Assembly (NCBI GenBank): GCA_002390205.1
Contig: DGOV01000046.1
Span: 7,899-13,930, forward strand
Reading direction: 5' to 3'
From: Proteobacteria bacterium UBA4457
Lineage (GTDB): Bacteria; Pseudomonadota; Gammaproteobacteria; Ga0077536
DNA: 6,032 nucleotides
Each line of letters begins with the position of its first letter. The first letter of the stretch is position 1. The position numbers and the translations under genes are program-made. Below are positions 1 through 6,032 of the stretch, piece by piece. The notes under the pieces were generated by a model. It was not told the origin of the DNA. It ran no database searches and saw only the letters and a program-made list of their open reading frames with translations.

Positions 1-21
1 AACCAGCTGAGCTACGCGCCT
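1..21 (-). tRNA. 5' end of a tRNA, possibly tRNA-Val(GAC), cut by the window edge
   Basis: Read on the minus strand from position 21, the sequence gives a seven-base acceptor 5' strand (AGGCGCG), then U8, A9, the D-stem GCUC, A14, G15 and the G18-G19 pair of the D-loop. These are the canonical landmarks of a bacterial tRNA 5' half. The anticodon, T-arm and 3' end lie beyond the left edge, so the identity cannot be read directly. The acceptor and D-arm match my recollection of pseudomonad tRNA-Val(GAC); tRNA-Ile is an alternative because it also often starts with AGG. It lies 88 bases beyond the end of the RND transporter gene on the same strand. No convincing promoter or terminator is visible in that gap: a TATTCT-like hexamer at 62-67 lacks a good -35 partner. 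The call as a tRNA is firm; the amino acid is a guess. Confidence 0.82.
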
Positions 22-109
22 AAGGTCTAGATTAAGGAGGATTACCCACCGTAAGGCGAAGAGAATACACAATTCTTTGGAATATCGCTACAACAATGTT
101 CTTGGTCAC

Positions 110-3100
110 CTACAGTTTTACTCCATCTTCTGCATGCCCACTCGGGTCGCTGACATGCTGGCGCGCGAGCAACATATAAAAAGCAGGGACAACAAATAAT
201 GTAAAAATAGTTCCTATCCCAAGACCAGTTGCGATGACCAATCCAATGTGAAAACGACTTACGGCGCCTGGACCAGCGGCCATTAGCAAAGGCACCATCG
301 CAACTACCATTGACACTGTTGTCATTAGAATCGGCCGCAGCCTTATCTGAGCTGCCTCTTCTACGGCCTCCCTTACCCCTACTCCCCTGGAAACCTGTAA
401 CTTATTTGCAAACTCAACGATGAGTATTCCATTTTTCGTAATTAGGCCAATTAAAGTAATCAATCCCACCTGGGTGTAGATATTTGATGTAGCGAAACCC
501 AACGACACAAAGATGAGTGCACCGGCTATAGACATTGGGACCGACATCAAAATAATAAGCGGATCGCGCCAACTTTCAAATTGGGCGGCGAGAACCAAAT
601 AAATAATAACGAGGGAAACAAAGAAAGTGATTACTAACGCGTTACCTTGTTGAGCGTATTGTCTCGATTCTCCAGCATAGTCCCAAGTAAAGCTCTGAGG
701 CAGCGTGTTTTTAGCTGCAGTCTCTAGATATTCGATGGCGTCCCCCATAGTTGTTCCCGATGCTGGCACACCCTCAAGCGCCACCGCATTAAGCTGTTGA
801 AACTGTAATCTCTCGCTAGGCTCAATAATATTTTTGAATGAAACCAACGTCGAAAGTGGGACTAAATCTCCAGATCCTGTCCTGACATTATAGTCACTCA
901 ACATCGAGCTATTTAATCTAAAAACATTGTCTACCTGGGGAATAACTTTATAACTTCGACCCTCCAAGTTGAACCAATTGATATGGTTCCCTCCTAGTAG
1001 GGTAGACAACTCTTGCCCTATCGATTCCATATTGATGCCCAGAATCCCTGCTCGATCTCTGTCAATGTTGACTATAGTTTGTGGACGATTGAACTCGACA
1101 GATTTCTGAAGAAACATAAATTTTCCACTACCCATCGCAGCATTAAGTATGTTATCTGTTTCAGTATTTAGCTCTTCCGCTTGCAGAGGGGCCATAAGGA
1201 TAAATTGAATAGGTAAGCCTCGGCCTGGCGATGGTAAACTTGGACGGGGGAAAGCAGACACTTGAAAGCCAGTCACTCCAAAAAGCTTCCCCTGCAATTC
1301 GGTCTGAACATCCCACTGAGCACGGTCACGTTCATGAGCGGGATGCAGCTTAAATCCACCAAAGACTACGTTCCGAGAATTATTGAACCCCAAAATCATA
1401 AAGCTTTCTTTGTACTCAGGGATTGTCTCAAAGATTTCATTCATGGCTCGGGCATTACGTTCGTCATACTCTACGTTGGCTATCTGAGGACCTCGTGCTT
1501 GTATATAAACTATACTTTGATCCTCGACAGGAGCGAGTTCCGATTTACTCATACTAAACATGAAATAAATGCTGACCAAGACTGCAAATCCAAAAGCAAC
1601 GATCACTGATACATAATTGAGACAGTGATGCAGCAAAAATCGATATCGTTCCGATAGCTTTGAGAAAAATTGCTCTACTCGTCGTTCAAAAGGTCCCGGC
1701 TCTCCCCCTATGAAAAACCTAGAGCACAGCATAGGTGAGAGAGTGAGCGCAATAATACCTGAAATCACGACAGCTCCTGCCAATGCAAAAGCAAACTCAG
1801 TAAACAAGGTACCAACTAATCCACCCATAAATCCTATCGGTGCATACACGGCAACGAGTGTCGTAGTCATTGCAATAATCGGCATTTTCAGCTGTCTAGC
1901 GCCAACCAGTGCGGCATCTAAGGGAGACTTCCCTTTTTCAATATGACGATGGATATTCTCCGCAACAACAATGGCATCATCTACCACTAGACCTATCGCT
2001 AGAACCATAGCAAGCAGGGTCAGTAGATTTATCGAAAAACCCATCAACAACATTAGAAAGGCTCCACCGATTAACGACAAAGGTAAGGCAATCGCGGGTA
2101 TTAAAGCTGCACGCACAGAGCCCAAGGTCAATAGAATAACTGAGAGTACAATTAACACCGCTTCTGCTAATGTAGTGAACACCTCTTTGATAGATTGTTG
2201 AATGAACTCCCCTGCATTGTAGGGCATGAAAACGAACATACCCGCAGGCATTTGCTCTCGAATACTTGAAAGCTCATTGGTCACTGCCTCAGCCACTCTC
2301 AACGGATTAGCTCCTGGGGTTGGCGTGATACCAATAAACATAGCCGTCTGTCCATTGTACCAAGCAACAGATTCATAATCCTCCGCGCCAAGCTCTACCC
2401 GAGCCACGTCGGCCAATCTGACTAAGGCTCCGTCATCTTCACGCAATACCATTTGCTTGAATTCGGAGACGCTAGTTAAGTCAGTACTGGTACTTAGATC
2501 GATCGAGACCAGCTCACCTTTTGTCTCTCCAATCCCCGAAAGGTAGTTATTAGAAAGTAATGTCTGTCGCACCTCGCCAGCGGTTAGATTGAGAGCTCTT
2601 AGGCGGTGAGGATCTAGCCAGATTCTCATCGCGTAAGTTTTGTGCCCGAATAATTGCGCTTTAGCTACTCCGCTTAGTGACTGGATTTGAGGCTGGACCA
2701 CGCGAATCAAATAATCCGTGATTTCAGTAGGCTTCATAGTTTCACTATAAAACGCCAGATAGATAAGCGACATTCCATTGCCCGTCCGGGAGCTAATAAC
2801 AGGGTCATTAGCTCTTTCAGGAAGCACGTTTCTCATACTTGCGACTTTTGCCTGGATTTCAGAAACAGCTGCATTAGGGTCATAGTTGAGCTTCATAAAA
2901 GCCTGGATAACTGATGTGCCCTGCTTTGATGATGCCTTCATGTAATCTATTCCATCTGCTTCAGCAATTGCCTGCTGCAATGGAGTAGTGATAAACCCCT
3001 TAATAAGCTCTCCATCGGCTCCGGGATATGTAGTGGTTACCGTAATTAGTGTATTTTCAGTTTTCGGATATTGTCGAAGCTCTAACGATTGAATGGATCT

Positions 3101-3178
3101 AACCCCGAGAACCAAAATAATAAGACTTACGACCCATGCGAGCACGGGCCTTTGAATAAATATGTCGGTTAAATTCAT
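110..3178 (-). CDS. RND-family (HAE-1 type) multidrug efflux transporter, inner-membrane subunit
   Basis: This 1022-residue protein is a complete hydrophobe/amphiphile efflux RND transporter, close to the 1030-1050 residues usual for AcrB and MexI relatives. Such proteins act as trimers in the inner membrane and export drugs or other amphiphiles in exchange for protons. Twelve membrane segments are apparent: one near residues 10-30, six between about 335 and 545, and five between about 848 and 1005. Two large periplasmic loops separate them. The proton-relay residues match AcrB: Asp400-Asp401 in segment 4 (GLVVDDAIVVAEN), Lys915 (TKNGILIVEFAN), Arg946 and Thr953 (RLRPILMTT). The porter-domain stretch around 648-662 (PSPGRGLPIQFIL) is also typical. 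The start MNLTDIFIQRPV is the usual N-terminus of the family. It begins five bases after the adaptor gene's stop, with no clear Shine-Dalgarno sequence, so translational coupling is inferred. The gene looks intact. It resembles the MexI/VexH-type branch, but substrates cannot be predicted. Confidence 0.96.
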   Translation of the reverse strand: MNLTDIFIQRPVLAWVVSLIILVLGVRSIQSLELRQYPKTENTLITVTTTYPGADGELIKGFITTPLQQAIAEADGIDYMKASSKQGTSVIQAFMKLNYDPNAAVSEIQAKVASMRNVLPERANDPVISSRTGNGMSLIYLAFYSETMKPTEITDYLIRVVQPQIQSLSGVAKAQLFGHKTYAMRIWLDPHRLRALNLTAGEVRQTLLSNNYLSGIGETKGELVSIDLSTSTDLTSVSEFKQMVLREDDGALVRLADVARVELGAEDYESVAWYNGQTAMFIGITPTPGANPLRVAEAVTNELSSIREQMPAGMFVFMPYNAGEFIQQSIKEVFTTLAEAVLIVLSVILLTLGSVRAALIPAIALPLSLIGGAFLMLLMGFSINLLTLLAMVLAIGLVVDDAIVVAENIHRHIEKGKSPLDAALVGARQLKMPIIAMTTTLVAVYAPIGFMGGLVGTLFTEFAFALAGAVVISGIIALTLSPMLCSRFFIGGEPGPFERRVEQFFSKLSERYRFLLHHCLNYVSVIVAFGFAVLVSIYFMFSMSKSELAPVEDQSIVYIQARGPQIANVEYDERNARAMNEIFETIPEYKESFMILGFNNSRNVVFGGFKLHPAHERDRAQWDVQTELQGKLFGVTGFQVSAFPRPSLPSPGRGLPIQFILMAPLQAEELNTETDNILNAAMGSGKFMFLQKSVEFNRPQTIVNIDRDRAGILGINMESIGQELSTLLGGNHINWFNLEGRSYKVIPQVDNVFRLNSSMLSDYNVRTGSGDLVPLSTLVSFKNIIEPSERLQFQQLNAVALEGVPASGTTMGDAIEYLETAAKNTLPQSFTWDYAGESRQYAQQGNALVITFFVSLVIIYLVLAAQFESWRDPLIILMSVPMSIAGALIFVSLGFATSNIYTQVGLITLIGLITKNGILIVEFANKLQVSRGVGVREAVEEAAQIRLRPILMTTVSMVVAMVPLLMAAGPGAVSRFHIGLVIATGLGIGTIFTLFVVPAFYMLLARQHVSDPSGHAEDGVKL

Positions 3179-3183
3179 GAGAA

Positions 3184-4272
3184 CTAATCTGTGCCTGAAG
3201 TAGATAAAGTCTCAGTGACCATAACCTTCATCCCATTTCTCAGCTTGTTCTGTCCTATTACAACGACTAAGTCTTGCTCGGCTACTCCGGACACAAGCTC
3301 TATTTCATCGCCTCTTATTTCCCCCGTCGTAACGGAACGACGTTCTACAATTGTATCGTCGCCTTTAGAAGTAACGACAAATACCACCTCTCCAAAAGAG
3401 CTATAAGTGACAGCTGTTCTTGGAAGTTTCAACACAGCTTTTTTATCTTTTCTAACCGTCCAAGACTCTACAAACATTCCAGGCTTCAACAGTTTTTGCG
3501 GGTTCCGTAAAGAAGCTCTAATTTTTAAAGTTCTAGTGTCTAGATCAATATTTGGCTCAATAGTCGTAATTTGAGCTAGAAATATTCTTTCGGGATATGC
3601 TGAAACGCTTAGCTCTAATTGTTGTCCTACTTTAACATCCTGCAAATGTTTCTCTGGCAGAGAGTAATCGATGTTTATTGGATCGAGCATTTGTAACGAC
3701 ACGATTGGATCTCCAGGAGTTAGATAAGACCCAAGATCAATCAATCTAATACCAAGTTCTCCATCAAAAGGGGCGTAAACAGTCTTCCTATCTATATAAG
3801 CCTTCTGGGCAGCCGCAGCGGCAGCAGCCGCATTATTTTCCGCAACCGCATTGTCAAGCTCGGACACAGAGATCTGCTTGTCTGCAAACAACTTGGTCGC
3901 CCTTTCAAGCTGAATTTTCCTCAAAGTACTCGTGGCTACTAACCCTTTGTATTCTGCTTCCGGCACCCCTACATCGAGGGACAGCAGAGGTTGTCCTTTT
4001 ATCACAGTGCCACCTGATTTGAAGTCTATAGATATCACAGTCCCAGGAAGAGGAGCGGTCACATCAATCCCATGCTCGGCTGCGACTGTGCCAGCTGCAA
4101 AAATTTTCTGATCCCACACATCAGATATGACCATTTTGACTCTAACTGCTGCTGGTGGGAAAGAGCGCTGCGACAACAACGTCGTCTCCGAATGATTTTT
4201 ATACCATATGAGCAATACTAGGATTGCTATCGCAGAACAGACTGCAAACATTAGGATAATTTTTTTTTGCAT
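3184..4272 (-). CDS. RND efflux pump periplasmic adaptor (membrane fusion protein)
   Basis: This 362-residue protein is a HlyD/AcrA-type membrane fusion protein that would bridge the RND transporter encoded next to it and an outer-membrane channel. The N-terminus (MQKK, then a hydrophobic helix at about 5-23) looks like an uncleaved signal anchor. Cys12 lacks a proper lipobox (FAVC), so a lipoprotein is unlikely. The first lipoyl half is at about 68-100 (VTAPLPGTVISIDFKSGG). A short alpha-hairpin follows at about 105-162, then the second lipoyl half (VYAPFDGELGIRL, about 165-177). A beta-barrel with TRTLKIRASLRNP and KPGMFVE spans about 197-272, and a membrane-proximal domain extends to the end. 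An eight-alanine run (148-155) lies in the second hairpin helix. The start is supported by a Shine-Dalgarno sequence five bases upstream. Codons 2-5 contain nine consecutive A bases. The gene lies 25 bases after uvrB and five bases before the transporter gene, implying one transcription unit. Confidence 0.94.
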   Translation of the reverse strand: MQKKIILMFAVCSAIAILVLLIWYKNHSETTLLSQRSFPPAAVRVKMVISDVWDQKIFAAGTVAAEHGIDVTAPLPGTVISIDFKSGGTVIKGQPLLSLDVGVPEAEYKGLVATSTLRKIQLERATKLFADKQISVSELDNAVAENNAAAAAAAAQKAYIDRKTVYAPFDGELGIRLIDLGSYLTPGDPIVSLQMLDPINIDYSLPEKHLQDVKVGQQLELSVSAYPERIFLAQITTIEPNIDLDTRTLKIRASLRNPQKLLKPGMFVESWTVRKDKKAVLKLPRTAVTYSSFGEVVFVVTSKGDDTIVERRSVTTGEIRGDEIELVSGVAEQDLVVVIGQNKLRNGMKVMVTETLSTSGTD

Positions 4273-4277
4273 ACTAG

Positions 4278-4286
4278 CCTTCTTCC
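4278..4286 (-). promoter_or_regulatory. Ribosome binding site of the adaptor gene
   Basis: The minus strand reads GGAAGAAGG, followed by five bases and the ATG at 4272. This purine-rich stretch is a good Shine-Dalgarno match at normal spacing and fixes the adaptor start. It lies in the 25-base gap after the uvrB stop codon. That gap shows no hairpin plus T-run, so nothing visible ends uvrB transcription before the adaptor gene. Confidence 0.7.
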
Positions 4287-4297
4287 AATGTTATCAA

Positions 4298-6032
4298 TTA
4301 AGCAGGCATAAAAAGAAATTCACTCTTAACAGTCCGTATTTCATCCCGCAATCGGCCTGCTTCTTCAAACTCCAAGTCTTGTGCATGGTCGTTCATTTTG
4401 CGCTCCAAAACCTCCACCGCTTTAATGATATCTCTCTCGCTCATACCTCTATAGGTATTCTGCCTTTCTATAGCTCGCCTCTGATTTTCAAGTTCGTCGT
4501 TATCCAATGAGCGACCACTCTCCATAATATCTGATATAGGCTTAATAATCCCTTGTGGGGTGATTTTGTTCTCGATATTAAAAGCTAACTGTACCTCGCG
4601 CCGTCTCCCCATTTCGTCCATCGCTCGCTGCATAGAACCCGTAACTCTGTCAGCATACAAAATTGCCCGCCCTGCTACATGGCGTGCGGCTCGGCCAACA
4701 GTCTGTATAATCGAGCGGTCGGATCTTAAAAATCCCTCTTTATCCGCATCTAGAATAGCGACTAAAGATACTTCTGGTAGATCTAATCCTTCTCGCAACA
4801 AGTTAATTCCGATTAGCACGTCAAACTCTCCGAGTCTTAAGTCTCTCAGAATTTCAGTCCGCTCGACGGTTGCAATATCTGAATGCAAGTAACGAACTTT
4901 CACCCCTTGCTCGGAAAAATATACCGTTAGATCTTCAGACATTCTCTTAGTAAGAGTCGTAACTAAAATACGCTCACTTCTTTCAACTCGAATATTAATC
5001 TCTGACAAAAGATCATCTACTTGTGTCGTGGCTGGCCTGATGTCTATCACTGGGTCGGTCAACCCTGTAGGTCGCACAACCAACTCTATAATCTGCTCCG
5101 CATTAGCTGCCTCATATTTGCTGGGTGTAGCCGAAACAAATATGGATTGGGGTGCCAACTTTTCAAACTCCTCGAACTTAAGAGGTCGATTATCTAGTGC
5201 TGAAGGCAGTCTAAAACCGAAGTTAACAAGATTTTCTTTGCGAGATTTATCCCCCTTATACATCGCACCAAGTTGAGGGATCGTGACATGACTCTCGTCA
5301 ATGACTAGAAGCGCATTTTTCGGCAAATATTCAATTAAGGTCGCTGGTGCTTCTCCGGGACCCCGTCCAGAAAGGTGTCGACTATAGTTCTCAATGCCAC
5401 TGCAATAACCAATCTCATTCATCATTTCTAAGTCAAATCGCGTGCGTTGTTCTAATCGTTGCAACTCTAGCAACTTATTCCTTGATTTTAATTCCTCAAG
5501 CCTGATCACTAGCTCTTCCCTGATGGTACCCATAGCCCTTTCCAGAGTGTCACGCTTCGTCACATAGTGTGACTTAGGGTAAATAGTATATCTTGGGATT
5601 TTGTGAAGGACTTCTCCAGTTAATGGATCAAATTCCGCGAGACTTTCTATTTCCTCATCAAACAATTCAATTCTTATAGCATTGCGCTCTGACTCAGCTG
5701 GGAACACATCTATAACATCGCCACGCACACGAAAAGTTCCACGAGTCAGCTCAACATCGTTTCTTTTATATTGCAGCTCAGTTAATTTTTTTAAAATGAA
5801 ACGTTGCTTGATGATATCTCCGCGGCCAAGGTGCAATATCATTGCGTGATACTCTTCCGGCTCGCCTAACCCATAGATTGCTGACACTGTTGCCACAATA
5901 ATTGTATCAGGCCGCTCTAATAGGGATTTAGTGGCAGATAATCTCATTTGCTCGACATGAGCATTTATACTCGCATCTTTCTCAATGTAGGTGTCTGATG
6001 CAGGAACGTAAGCTTCAGGCTGATAGTAGTCA
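4298..6032 (-). CDS. uvrB: UvrABC excinuclease subunit B (UvrB), 5' end missing
   Basis: UvrB is the DNA-damage-verifying helicase-like subunit of nucleotide excision repair. It is loaded by UvrA and recruits UvrC for incision. The open frame continues past the right edge: from 6031 it reads DYYQPEAYVPASD, equivalent to E. coli UvrB from about residue 94, so the ATG at 5947 is internal and not the start. The visible 577 residues cover part of the damage-binding beta-hairpin, then IIVATVSAIYGLG. Next come helicase motif II DESH (5288-5299), motif III VSATP, motif V GINLLREGLDLPEVSL and motif VI QTVGRAARHVAGRA. The YAD and RRR signature of the UvrB linker domain follows (YADRVTGS, GRRREVQ). A C-terminal UVR domain (EVLERKMNDHAQDLEFEEAGRLRDEI) would bind UvrC. 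Walker A and roughly 93 N-terminal residues are outside the window. Aligned to E. coli (673 residues) the full protein would be about 670. Nothing in the visible part looks broken. Confidence 0.98.
   Translation of the reverse strand, partial: DYYQPEAYVPASDTYIEKDASINAHVEQMRLSATKSLLERPDTIIVATVSAIYGLGEPEEYHAMILHLGRGDIIKQRFILKKLTELQYKRNDVELTRGTFRVRGDVIDVFPAESERNAIRIELFDEEIESLAEFDPLTGEVLHKIPRYTIYPKSHYVTKRDTLERAMGTIREELVIRLEELKSRNKLLELQRLEQRTRFDLEMMNEIGYCSGIENYSRHLSGRGPGEAPATLIEYLPKNALLVIDESHVTIPQLGAMYKGDKSRKENLVNFGFRLPSALDNRPLKFEEFEKLAPQSIFVSATPSKYEAANAEQIIELVVRPTGLTDPVIDIRPATTQVDDLLSEINIRVERSERILVTTLTKRMSEDLTVYFSEQGVKVRYLHSDIATVERTEILRDLRLGEFDVLIGINLLREGLDLPEVSLVAILDADKEGFLRSDRSIIQTVGRAARHVAGRAILYADRVTGSMQRAMDEMGRRREVQLAFNIENKITPQGIIKPISDIMESGRSLDNDELENQRRAIERQNTYRGMSERDIIKAVEVLERKMNDHAQDLEFEEAGRLRDEIRTVKSEFLFMPA

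Noticed and set aside
62..90. Possible minus-strand tRNA promoter (TATTCT at 62-67 with TAGCGA at 85-90)
   Set aside because: The -35 partner matches the consensus at only three of six positions, and the hexamer would give a leader of about 35 bases; too weak to list as a feature.
1..109. tRNA as an integration site for a mobile element
   Set aside because: Only the tRNA 5' end is visible; no integrase, no direct repeat and no compositional break were seen, and the adjacent genes look like ordinary chromosome.
1262..1609. Open frame of 115 codons on the plus strand, antisense to the RND transporter
   Set aside because: It lies wholly inside an intact, clearly conserved gene on the other strand; its translation shows no recognisable domain and it has no supporting context.
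4276..4310. Possible terminator after uvrB
   Set aside because: No inverted repeat followed by a T-run is present on the minus strand; the T-rich stretch at 4260-4268 is on the plus strand and reads as A bases in the direction of transcription.
4208..4510. Open frame of 100 codons on the plus strand spanning the adaptor start and the uvrB end
   Set aside because: It overlaps two well-supported minus-strand genes across their junction, and its predicted peptide looks like antisense noise.
5945..5947. ATG that could be read as the start of a shorter uvrB
   Set aside because: The frame stays open to the window edge and the upstream 28 codons match conserved UvrB sequence (DYYQPEAYVP and onward), so this methionine is internal.

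Overview
The window is a compact stretch of bacterial chromosome in which every supported gene lies on the minus strand. In transcription order, right to left, these are the 3' six-sevenths of uvrB, a periplasmic adaptor gene of an efflux pump, an RND-family inner-membrane transporter gene, and the 5' end of a tRNA that runs off the left edge. The RND/adaptor pair, the UvrB sequence and the tRNA 5' half (close to my memory of pseudomonad tRNA-Val) all fit a Gammaproteobacterium. Base composition is moderate (mid-40s % GC by eye, not computed), which would suit a marine or other environmental lineage rather than Pseudomonas itself. The genus cannot be fixed from this window.

Region by region: 6032-4298 is uvrB, nucleotide excision repair helicase subunit B. 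It is cut at the right edge, so its Walker A motif and true start are missing. A 25-base gap carrying a good Shine-Dalgarno sequence leads to the adaptor gene at 4272-3184. Only five bases later the RND transporter gene runs from 3178 to 110. Then come 88 bases without a gene and the tRNA 5' end at position 21. No stretch over 300 bases lacks a gene.

The adaptor and transporter together would form the inner-membrane and periplasmic parts of a proton-driven tripartite efflux pump. Its proton-relay residues are intact. No outer-membrane channel gene is present here, so the pump probably uses a TolC/OprM-type channel encoded elsewhere. The close spacing and the lack of a visible terminator between uvrB and the adaptor suggest that pump expression may depend at least partly on uvrB transcription. 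The uvrB promoter lies outside the window.

I found no undescribed system here. The observations worth a second look are modest: linkage of a repair gene to an efflux pump, an A9 tract at the start of the adaptor gene, a transporter start with no visible ribosome binding site, an alanine run in the adaptor, and a tRNA close behind the transporter gene.
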